A stretch of 64,000 nt of DNA from Archegozetes longisetosus. Its lineage: Eukaryota > Arthropoda > Arachnida > Sarcoptiformes > Trhypochthoniidae. Of this stretch, positions 50,060-59,863 are shown in pieces. Position 1 is the stretch's first letter. Each line of letters starts with the position of its first letter. A program made the position numbers and the translations under genes. The notes under the pieces were generated by a model. The model was not told the origin of the DNA, ran no database searches, and worked only from the letters and a program-made list of their open reading frames with translations. The stretch lies in the NCBI GenBank assembly GCA_018873245.2, contig JAEMBT020000002.1:2270001-2334000 (forward strand), in the 5' to 3' direction.

Positions 50060-50190
50060 ATATAGAACTTAAATGCCTGCATAGTGATTAACAGTGAGTG
50101 GTGCGGTCTACAAAAACCTATTCTCATAAATACGTCAAATGTACTTATGATAATAATTGCAAACCTAATTGTAATTTAGCGATCCTTGTA
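50060..50190 (+). pseudogene. Decayed copy of the eight-cysteine peptide domain
   Basis: The plus strand shows STKTYSHKYVKCTYDNNCKP after a broken segment with SEWC in another frame. Nucleotide similarity to 59415-59515 is clear, for example TCATAAAT.CGTCAAATGT. There are several stops and at least one frameshift. It corresponds to the C-terminal cysteine cluster of the intact gene at 32584-32994. Confidence 0.55.
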
Positions 50191-50232
50191 TTTTAAAAGG
50201 AAAAGGAACAATAGACGATTGTGTCTGTGCTA

Positions 50233-50752
50233 GGATGACCACCCATCTCGTTTTTGATGCGACAGTTCCGTAATTTTAAAGATAAAAGACAGAAATCCCG
50301 TCAGACCAAAGACTCTCGACGAGACAATTAGTTGTTCCCCTTTTCAACTTTCATTTTGAAAAATGTGTTTAGAAAAATATTTCTTAGAAATTCAAATATT
50401 GAATTTATTTTACAAATGATAAGGGATTAAGAAACTCAGCATAATGTTTTGAATACCTGTGGTTTAAAACCAAAAGTTATAGAATTATTTTTTTCTGCCT
50501 TGACTTACATCTGAAATAAACCAGTATTTCTTACTTTTGAATAACTTTTGAAAGATACCATTTCTAACAAAAAATATACCTCTGAAATCAACCATGGCTA
50601 ATAGTTTTCAATGTTTTAATATTAGAATGCATTGTTTGACACTTAAATATTTTTTAATGACTAATAAAAACAATATTTTTCTTCAAAAAAATGTAAGGGT
50701 GGACTCTTTGATATTTTTGTCCCGTCATGAGACAAGCCAGAGGTGGTCACCC
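50233..50752. repeat. Dispersed 0.5-kb TIR element, copy 2
   Basis: Ends GGATGACCACC and GGTGGTCACCC; similar along its full length to 14510-15016. No gene inside. Confidence 0.78.
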
Positions 50753-50976
50753 TTATTAAATTACTTGTTCGATAACGAGTATTTTACATTGTGAGGTAGG
50801 ATCATCAATGATTTATCTGAGGTTTAAAACACATTTTTATTGATGAGAGATTGATAGATTTTAATAAAATAAATATGAGCGCTTATGCAAAGATTGATTA
50901 TAAGTCATCAAAATCTTGTATAATAGAAAATAATCTTTGCAACCTATATCCGATTTATATTAACAGCTATTTTCAA

Positions 50977-51084
<108 letters not shown>

Positions 51085-51455
51085 ATTCGTTACGAATTAC
51101 AAACGCAATGATTGTTTCTCAGAAACTCGTTTGAAAAAGATTCAAATTACTTTATAAATGTTCGTGAATCAAAGATAAAATTTCTTTCATTCAATGGAAT
51201 TTCGTATAAGCATTGGCAAAGAGTTAAAAAGTAATGACGATTTATAAAATACATAGTTATCACTAAGGCGTCTATAATTCGGAACATACAACCCTCTGAT
51301 TCGGGAAGGAAAAAGTAGTTGAAAAAGACAAAATTGGGGGCTTATTCAGGAAATTCAAATTACTATTTTATTACAGAAAAATTTTAGTTATAATCTAAAA
51401 ATTGATTGAATCGTATTACATTTAAGTGTTCAATAGTTTGAAAACTTTCATTTCG

Positions 51456-51524
51456 CTCTGACTTATCTACAAATAACTTTCAAACTATGAACAAGACCTT
51501 TCATGTTATTTGTAGATAAGTTAG
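51456..51524. repeat. Hairpin with 20-bp arms
   Basis: CTGACTTATCTACAAATAAC near 51457-51476 is inverted at about 51505-51524 (GTTATTTGTAGATAAGTTAG). Spacer about 28 bases. Unassigned. Confidence 0.6.
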
Positions 51525-52458
51525 CGCGAAGTCGAAGTTTGAAAAGTATTAATTTTTTCCATATTACACGCTATATGTTGTTATTTCAATTAGAAAATTA
51601 CAAAAAATCTAATGTAATGTCATAATATAGAAAGTTTTTTGTGCTGTGAAAACTTAAATTCTAGAAAACTCAGGGAATTTTTCTCAAATCGGGACTTATT
51701 CGGGAAATCGGGACTTTCCCCTTGATTCAGGAAAGGAGGGGGGACCATAAGGCGATATTTCGGGCGTAGAGTTTTGACCCCCTTAAAAGATGCATATATA
51801 AGGGATACATATTTTATTTTATTTTAAAAATTATCACTGAATTCAAAACGGTTTAGAAGATAATTTAATTTAAGTGAAACTTTTTTCAATAGGCTCTATG
51901 GGAAAATATCTATTTTCTAAAGTTAATTTAACCCCCAGCCCCACTTTGATTTCGACGAAATTTTTATAGTGAATAGAGACATAGAGGAAGATGTTTTTAG
52001 GAAAGTGTCAATGTGGATCAAGAACTTTATCATATCTAAAATCGTTGTCAAATTTGAAATAATATTGCAATATAATTTCGTAGCACAACACAATTTTTGG
52101 ATTTCTTTAACTTACTTTATTGAGGAATACGAGGTAAAAGGCCGTTAATACATGTTTGCTTATCAATTTTATAGGGAAGCTTCTCCCAAAGTTAGGGCAG
52201 AGACTTGTGGTAGTTTGTGCTAATAATAGGGGGAATAGGGGGTATTGTTGGGTAATAGCTTTAATTGGGTTTACTATAGTGCTAAGGATTAGCATTGTAT
52301 TTCCCTGTGACAGACCCCGCTTCATAATTTATGTCTGACTGTGGGAAAGTATAAGTTTAGGCTATGTGAGAAATGTAAAGAAAAAATTCTTTGCAATATC
52401 TTAAGGTTTATAGCAGTCAGATTTTTATAAGTGCAGGCCAGATATTAAAAGCCTTAAA

Positions 52459-52640
52459 CGTAATTAATGAATGACCTGTTTCGTCGTGATTTACGGACGA
52501 TCCGTTCGACATAATTTATGGATGACCCTTTTCGATGAGATTTATGGTGGCTCAATTTTTGACTTGATTTATTGATGATTTAATTTAAATATAAATATTT
52601 TCAACGTAAATTATGGATGAACCCGTTGGATGCATTTTAT
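52459..52640. repeat. Degenerate tandem repeat, about 30-45 bp units
   Basis: Variants of TTATGGATGACCCGTTCGA recur roughly four to five times with substitutions (TTACGGACGATCCGTTCGAC, TTATGGATGACCCTTTTCGA, TTATGGATGAACCCGTTGGA). Confidence 0.55.
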
Positions 52641-52817
52641 GTATGGCACATTTGTAGTAATCACGTGGTACAAAAAGTGATATAGTTAAAAGATAAAAAT
52701 GGGCTTCGAACAGTTGGCATGTACTCACATGGAACAACTCTAATATGGTTTCTTGGATATGCTCGATTTTATTGGGCAATCCGCGCTAATGCAGAATTTC
52801 TTAATAATGTATTCATT

Positions 52818-52920
52818 CTACAGTATACGCCACCCAATCCTACTATAGCATACGCCAACCCTAGACCTACTACAGTATTCGCCATCCCTGGACCTATTAG
52901 AGTATATACCATTACTTCAA
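52818..52920. repeat. 27-bp tandem repeat, about 3.5 units
   Basis: Units at 52840-52866 and 52867-52893 (CTACTAYAGYATWCGCCAWC then CCTRGAC) with partial units either side. Because 27 is a multiple of three, the plus strand reads as a 9-residue motif (TIAYANPRP, TTVFAIPGP). No surrounding gene was found. Confidence 0.65.
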
Positions 52921-53224
52921 GCGTTAATTAAATCATCCATCTCAGAGCCCTAATTCGTGCATTTTTATTGAATATTATGTATGCAAATAAATAACCAGAT
53001 CAATGCTTTAAAAATATAAATACAATGTGATGCGACTAAAGCTTTCTATTACAGTACTCCGAAAAAAGTTAGAGTACATGGCGTTTTAAATTCTTCAAAA
53101 AATTATAGAAAATATCCGCTTACTATTGTAATTTTCTATAACGTTTTAGACCTAACCTAATTTTAAAATCATCAAAATATAATTGATGACAGTGATAGCG
53201 AAAATGAATAAAATATGATGAAAG

Positions 53225-53420
53225 TGGTAGGATTCGATGTCTAGACTACTCCCTTGAGCCTTGCTGGGGCTTAAGGGATTGGTGTAGATGACGCCTTAAA
53301 CTCGACCGAGATTGATACGATCTTCCATTCGGAAGCGCGCGTCTCACGTCAGCTCAGAAGTAGTGTAGTGACGCACACTACCAGGGAAGAACCACCATCA
53401 TCGAGACCAATGTTCTAAGT
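53225..53420. other. Unexplained GC-richer, structured block
   Basis: Markedly richer in G and C than its surroundings. It has a near-perfect hairpin (CCCTTGAGCC paired with GGCTTAAGGG, about 53250-53280) and a second 7-bp one (GTAGTGT with ACACTAC, about 53358-53380). It is not a tRNA, 5S RNA or hammerhead as far as I can judge. It could be a SINE or part of a structured RNA. Confidence 0.4.
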
Positions 53421-54061
53421 GATCATCAATAGCTCAATAACAAACACTATGGAAAGTGGTCCTAGACTTTTTGCAATATTCTCTATTAATCTATGGAGTT
53501 AATTAACACTTTAGATATGATAAAGTTCTTGATCCACATTGATTTCGACGAAATTTTTATAGTGAATAGAGACATAGAGGAAGATGTTTTTAGGAAAGTG
53601 TCAAAGTGGGGCTGGGGGTTAAATTAACTTTAGAAAATAGATATTTTCCCATAGAGCCTATTGAAAAAAGTTTCACTTAAATTAAATTATCTTCTAAACC
53701 GTTTTGAATTCAGGGATAATTTTTAAAATAAAATATGTATCCCTTATATATGCATCTTTTAAGGGGGTCAAAACTCTACGCCCGAAATATCGCCTTATGG
53801 TCCCCCTCCTTTGAGAAGATAAGTATGTCACCATATGACTTCTTATTACTTGATACGTACTCATAAATTGATTTCTCACTGATTAAGTTTCAGAAGATGA
53901 TTTGAGACTTCCCGAAATATAGACTCTCTAGTTATCACTATGATTGAACCGAGTAAACGGAACGTGAACTTTAACGCCATTTCGTGTATTTCTAAATGTA
54001 AATTCATTAAACCAATTACTTGGTATTAAATCGGACGAATTTTTAAATTTATATAACAAAG

Positions 54062-55503
54062 TTAATGATTTTTCATCCTTTTCTCTAACAGCAACAAATT
54101 TAAACATTTAAATCTATCACTATAACATAAGTTTGAATGCCCTAATTTATAACAAATGTATTTTTTCACATTTCTTTGAACTCTTTCAATTCTTTTCCAT
54201 CCCGTTTTTGTTCCATGGCATACTAAATTACCATATTTTAAGATGGGCATAATATAAGTTTTATACAATTGTTAAAGCACATTTCCATTAGCATAATGAC
54301 AAACATTTTTTAGTAATGCCCACTTTGTCAGTAATTTAATCACGATTGTATCAATGTTCTGATGAAATAGTATTTTGTAATCAATATTTATTCCTAAATG
54401 TTTATGAAAGTTAACAATTTCTATTTTACTATTATCTTTATTATAATTATTTAAACTATAGTTTAATTTCCTATGAAATCTGATGTGTTTAGTTTTGGAG
54501 GGGCTTAGCTTTAAATCTTTGTCATGAGACCACTACAAAACTATTCATATCGTACTGAAAATTATGATAATCATCAATCGAATAAATAGGCATTTGTAAT
54601 AAACTACCATCAGCATATTGATATAATTTACAAAAGTTTAATTATGAATTCATATTCCTTATATAGATATTAAAAGGAGTCGGAGAGTATACTGCACCTT
54701 GAAATACTCCTGATGTAACATCGTATAACTCTGATTGACTCTTATTATATTTTACCGTACTGTTTACAATTAGCATATTTGTCTAATTATATCTAACATC
54801 ACATCATGAACTCCAAAGCATTTTAATTCATTAATTAATTTCCCATGAGGTATAACATCAAATGCATTTGAAAAATCAATAAAAATAGCATCGACACGTG
54901 TACATTTTTTATTGTCTAAATGTGTATATATATCATTTAGTATTGAGATTAGTTGAGATTCAGTGCTTAATCCGGGCAAAAAACCATATTGAGTCTCAGG
55001 TATTATGTTATTATAGATATGAGAATTGAAATTATTTAAAATCAAATGATCATAAATATTTTTAAAATTTGGTAATACCGATACAGGTCTATATGACTCA
55101 ATTAAATTTTTATCTTTACTCGGTTTATATAATGGTGTTATTTTGCTAATTTTTAGGCGTTCGGGAACTGACCTGAATTTAATTATATCATCGGAGATAA
55201 CTTTCATAACATTTATAATAGATTAATACAGCATTTAATTAATTTATTACTAATAGAAGTGTCACCACAGGGTTTTGTTAACTGCAATTTATTAATTACA
55301 ATAACTATATCTATTATTATAATTTTTGGGATCTTTAATTTTGGGTAGTCACGCGCATAATTTAAATCTAAGTCTGAATATTGAACCCTGGGTCTAAATA
55401 CACGTTTAAAATGATTTCCAAAAGAATCAACAATTTGTTTATCGCTGAAATAAGAATCAAAATTTGAGTCCATTAAAATACTTGCATTCAGAGGATTATT
55501 CAT
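54062..55503 (-). pseudogene. LINE reverse transcriptase region, degraded
   Basis: The minus strand has SKITPLYKPSKDKNLIESYR and PVSVLPNF, PETQYGFLPGLSTESQL, then IFIDFSNAFDVIPHGKLINE (RT block A), all before 54770. After a frameshift there is TSGVFQGAVYSPTPFNIYIR, with FQG in place of the usual PQG, and YQYADG, where the second catalytic Asp of the YADD box is Gly. The distal part (54062-54268) keeps YGNLVCHGTKTGWKRIERVQ, the typical LINE C-terminal WxxIxxVQ region. The frame is broken several times. Confidence 0.82.
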
Positions 55504-55573
55504 ATTTCTAACGTGTTTATATAATTGAGATCAATTTTTTGATTTTTTTATAGAATTTTCAATATATTTACTA

Positions 55574-56867
55574 CAGTCCGCGTCATATAGTGGCGGTTCA
55601 CTGAAAAATTTTAATCAATGATTTATTGTGAAAGGATTAATGCAGATTAATAAGATTCACAAAATATTTACACAAAGGTTTAATCTTTAAGATAAGACAT
55701 AAAACAGACATAAAAACTTGGTTTTAACAAAAATTTGACTCAATTTCTGTTAAACATGTCTAAAAACCTTACAAACAAAAAGCGACTTCACGTTTTCTTT
55801 GAAGATGGCTTCAGAAGTCCTCAGGAAGTTCACAAAATAACAGGAGTACCTTTAAGAACAATCGAACGAAATTTCAGCAAATTTCGAAAAGGAGAAGGAC
55901 CAGGACGAAAGGTAGGAAGAGGTAGACCTCCAAAACTTTCAACAAACGATAGGCGTCGAGTGCACCAGTTGGCGGTTAAACACGAGCAATGGCCTGCGGC
56001 CCGTGTTGCAGCAAGAGCTGCCGAACTTGGATCTCCTTTGGTAAGTAAAAGAACAATTCAACGAGTCTTGAAAAGTCAGGGATTCTTGAAGTTAGTGCAA
56101 AAAATAATTCCGCCATTAACCGAAGAACAGAAGAAAATGAGAGTCAAGTGGTGTCTAAAATACAGAAATCTCGACTTCTCAAAAGTTTGTTTCAGCGATG
56201 AGGTCAAGTTCCAATTTTATCGAAACAAAATCAAAGTTTGGTGCAAAAAAAGTCTAAGGAAGTTCCGAAGTAGTCGCCATCTGTTATGGTTTGAAGTGGA
56301 ATAAGTTTAAGAGATGCGATTCCTTTAGCTTTTATTCGTGGATCAGTGAATACAGAGAAATATGTAGAAATATTAGACGAACATCTATTCTCAACTATGG
56401 ACTTCTTGTATTCGGACTTTTCAGATGGATGGAAGTTTCAACAAGATAATGCCAGTTGTCATAGGCCAGCTAAAGCCAAAGAATATTTTGAAAAACCTCT
56501 CTCGTAGTTATCGAATGACCCGCAAATTCTCCGGATTTAAATCCAATAGAAAATATATGGAAGTTAGTTAAGGATATGCTAGAGAAGGAGAATTTGAAGT
56601 CGATCCAGGAATGGATAGCAAAAATCAACCAATTTTGGGAAAACGTATCTCATGATTACTTGAAGTCTTTAATAGATAGCATGAAAACTCGAATTGATTT
56701 GTCTCGCGGCCAATGGAGCCCATATTAAATATTGAAAATTTACACATATTTAGTTTAAACAAGTTTATGAAAATTTCAATAATAATTCTGAATAATAATA
56801 GTTCTGAAAATTTTTTTATAATAAAACACGAGCTTTTTTAGACCGCCACTTTATATGACGCGGACTG
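55574..56867 (+). mobile_element. Tc1 element inserted in the LINE
   Basis: A 1294-bp TA-flanked element, TIRs CAGTCCGCGTCATATAGTGG and inverse (CCACTTTATATGACGCGGAC before TG). The plus-strand transposase begins at ATG 55756 with paired HTH domains (VHKITGVPLRTIERNFSKFR; GRGRPPKLSTNDRR) and continues to KVCFSDEVKFQF (first Asp) at about 56190. A frameshift near 56260 follows. Further scraps give WKFQQDNASCHRPAKAKEYF (second Asp) and SPDLNPIENIWK (Glu) at about 56535-56570, so it is a DD34E Tc1. Several stops make it inactive. A decayed relative lies at 20839-21440. Confidence 0.9.
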
Positions 56868-56987
56868 TATAATTTTCTGAATAAAATGGAATTTATTTGA
56901 ATTCGATATCATTCATAATTCTTTTGTAATAAACTTTTAAAGTTTTGCGTAATATATGCCGGACTCTGTATCTTTATACTTTTGCAT

Positions 56988-57870
56988 TTAAAATTTATCG
57001 CCCGTATATAGATAAATTTTGAAATATCTCCGTTTTAAATAAATTAAATTCTTAATCTTAGAATTCATTTTCAAATTAATCGTAACCAATTTTGAGTCAA
57101 TAGATTTTTTTACCGCAAAATTTAATGTATCGTATATAACGTCATAGACTTGATCTATGCTTTCATAATTATCACATAATTGCCTCCAATTAACAGAATC
57201 AAGATCTGCTTGTAGTCTATTACAATTATCTAACGAGTATCGTCTTATTAATTTAGATATTTCCATATTACTAATTTTATCAATTTTTAGAGTTAAATCT
57301 AAACCATAATGATCACGTGTATCTGAGATATTGTCAGTGACATTATACTCCTTAATACTATTAGCATTATTAGTAAATATTAAGTCTAAAATATGTGAAT
57401 TGATATGCGTCGGTATATTAACAATTTGGGTAAATCCATAACTTAAGAAACAATCATTAAAAGGTATAAATTCACTTGACCCATGATTATCACATGAGTA
57501 GTTTATATTATAATCGCTGCAACAAATTATGGTATCATAAGGATGCTTATTTTGCTCAACGTTAGATAACATCGTCTTGACATTATTGACATATTCACAC
57601 GTTCCATAATTCGGCGGTTTATATGAGCAATCAATTAGAACTTTTAAAATATTAATAATTACTTTTACTCAAACTGATTCAACAAGATCATTTGAATAAT
57701 TATTAACAGCTATCGATTTATAAGTATTCTTAACCCCGATCATTACTCCACCTCCTCTTTCTTTCCTATCTCTTCTATATATTGCATAACTTTCATTAAT
57801 AGAATTATCAGTGAAATTTGACCCTAACCAAGTCTCAACACCGCAAAATATTTAATAATCATATTCCGAT
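56988..57870 (-). pseudogene. LINE AP endonuclease region
   Basis: The minus strand shows ETWLGSNFTDNSINES (catalytic Glu), YRRDRKERGGGVMIGVKN, then after a stop near 57665 the frame 57572-56988 with ICCSDYNINYS and SHILDLIFTN and DTRDHYGL (SDH-type active-site His). It continues toward the RT fingers (KNLIYLKRRYFKIY). One internal stop and a frame change. Confidence 0.78.
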
Positions 57871-58149
57871 AATTTTTGATTCAATAAAAAACCCTATTAT
57901 TAAGACTTCTGAAGTTCTCAATAAATACTTTTAATTGCTTATTATGAACACTTTCATTAGGTTTAGATGATTGATCCATCAGTATTGGGCTTGTTGCTTA
58001 TAATTCGGCACACTCTGATGTGTCAATTTTGGCAATTGATAATCGGGATATTTGATCGGGATATTGGAATTCGATTTTGTGGTACCACCATTGGTACCAT
58101 CATTTGTGATAAAAAAAATTCGCATCCCTCGGTGTGCAACAAAGTTATT

Positions 58150-58766
58150 TGAATTTTCATTTTGACCTTTATTATTGTTATGTAATCGACGACCATTGTT
58201 AGCGTTGCGGTTGATGTTTACGCGACAAATCGTCTTAATATGACCCTCTTTTTGACAATTGTGACATTTTCTTTCCTTAGAATAACAATTTCTTGATACG
58301 TGCCCTTTTCTGTTGCAATTATGAAATAATTACTGATCCCTTTTGAACTTGAAATGAACTTTATGTGCACAATTTGAGGGGCGTTTATCTTTACGCTCGT
58401 AACAAAAGCCTCTAAATCCGTGATCCTTTTAATTATTAAGTCTTTTGATGATAGATCTGAGTTATTAATCGATTTAGAGTCCGTCTGTGCGTTCAAATTA
58501 TGACAAATCGTTTGCGGTGAATTAGAGATTTGGGTTGAAACATCTCCATCCTCACTATTATGAAGCACTGTATTACTAGCATGTACAGCATTATTATCGT
58601 CAATTGATTTAATACACGATGCTTTACATTGAGTAAATAAAGTAGTCACATATTCCTTAGGACATGCTTTATTCCTTTGTTCGGACAATAAATTAACATT
58701 ATCAATTAACGATAATTTATTAATATCAAAAAGAGCACAGAGTGATGCATGCGCAACCAATCGCAA
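58150..58766 (-). pseudogene. LINE ORF1 (gag-like) with zinc knuckles
   Basis: The minus-strand frame 58766-58218 is polar and ends shortly after SSKGISNYFI. In the adjacent frame of the same stretch (about 58320-58230) are two CCHC-type knuckles, HNCNRKGHVSRNCYSKERKC then CHNCQKEGHIKTIC. A frameshift therefore separates the body from the nucleic-acid-binding end. ORF1 proteins bind the LINE RNA. Confidence 0.7.
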
Positions 58767-58790
58767 TATTCACGTTTAATTTTTTCGATC

Positions 58791-59390
58791 ACTTCTTATT
58801 AATTAATACAATTAAAAAAATTATTTCACTGTTCAATATATAAAACGTATTTATTTATTTAATGCTTATTTGATTGATTGAAAGCTTTATCTAAATGAAT
58901 TTTCCATGTTTACGTTATAATAGAGAGTATGCACTTCTCTGTTATGGGAAAATTTTACTTTTATGTTAAAAAATCTCTGACAGCATTTATAATCATATCG
59001 TATCCCACAATTGATTTTATTCATATTATTAATATTTGCTGTCAAAATGCTTAATAAGATTTAGAATTGAGTTTTAAACAATCTTCACTACTCGAGATAC
59101 TTTAGAAATATTTAAACCAAAGATATAATAGACCTTTAAGGGATTTATGTTTAACTTTTAAAAACTATATCCAAGAAGTTAACTCAAATTTCAAACAGTA
59201 TTTTCAAAATTAGAATCAGATATCCGTTTTACTCGAGATGATAAATCTAGTTCATTGAAATTCAGATCAATTCAACTCATGGATAACAATAAAGAGGTAT
59301 TAATTTCATAACTGTTAAGTCAAAATTAGTTCGTTATAAAGAAAAAGTTGAAAACGAATGATACCTTTAAACAGAAAATTTTTATTAAAA
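58791..59390. other. Intergenic
   Basis: Nothing recognised. Confidence 0.4.
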
Positions 59391-59537
59391 TCCAGAACCC
59401 ATTTAATTAAATGCTCAGGCGTTATACCGAGTCAGTGGTGTTGGTCTACTAAAACTCATTTTCATAAATGTGTCAAATGTTGTAATGATAGTGACTGCAG
59501 TCCTAAATGGAAATGTGGTGGACCGAGTATTTTATAG
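59391..59537 (+). pseudogene. Fragment of a cysteine-rich peptide gene (C-terminal domain)
   Basis: An uninterrupted plus-strand frame to a TAG at 59535-59537 reads HLIKCSGVIPSQWCWSTKTH then CVKCCNDSDCSPKWKCGG. The spacing WCxxTKT...C...C(x4-5)DC...W.C.G matches the last part of the peptide at 32584-32994. No signal peptide exon was found upstream. It is either the last exon of a gene whose 5' part is missing, or a remnant. Confidence 0.6.
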
Positions 59538-59863
59538 ATTCATTAAGTTGAATAAACATGAGACAAATTTGATAAATTTTTATTCCTCTTTTATTCATAA
59601 CTTGTTTAAAATATTTTAAACTAAATATTGGCAAATTAGATTCTTTTCTCTTCGAGCATTACTTGTAGACAATAAAAATGAAAGTTTAAATTGCATTTAC
59701 AGCCTTTTAGTTTCATATTAATCATTATTCAGAAAGTCTATGAAATTATACTTATTTGATCTCTTCTCTAGACTTTAAATTCAATTTCTTTCTAATTATA
59801 TTTTGAATGTATTAAATTTCGATTTGCTCCTATACTTTTATTTAAATTCCGCAAAGCTAAAAT

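Larger units (their letters stand above)
51732..53814. repeat. 2.1-kb fold-back structure with flipped 62-bp core in one arm
   Basis: Left arm about 51732-52040 and right arm about 53512-53814 are inverted copies (GGACCATAAGGCGATATTTC outside, GATCAAGAACTTTATCATAT inside). Within them, 51948-52009 and 53541-53602 (62 bases, starting GATTTCGACG and ending GAAAGTGTC) lie in the same orientation instead of inverted. So one core has been turned round exactly at the flanking imperfect inverted repeat CCAC(T/A)TTGA. The interior holds short tandem repeats and a GC-rich block; no transposase was recognised. It may be a Foldback-type or composite element. Confidence 0.78.
53860..58790 (-). mobile_element. 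Non-LTR retrotransposon (APE clade, CR1/jockey-like), split by a Tc1
   Basis: On the minus strand the order is gag-like ORF1, AP endonuclease, reverse transcriptase and C-terminal region, as in CR1/jockey-type LINEs. The Tc1 element at 55574-56867 lies between the endonuclease and RT parts. End points are approximate; I could not identify a poly(A) tail or target duplication. Confidence 0.8.

Noticed and set aside
53225..53420. tRNA, 5S rRNA or hammerhead ribozyme in the GC-richer block
   Set aside because: I could not find an A/B box pair with a cloverleaf, a 5S internal control region or the CTGANGA/GAAA core.
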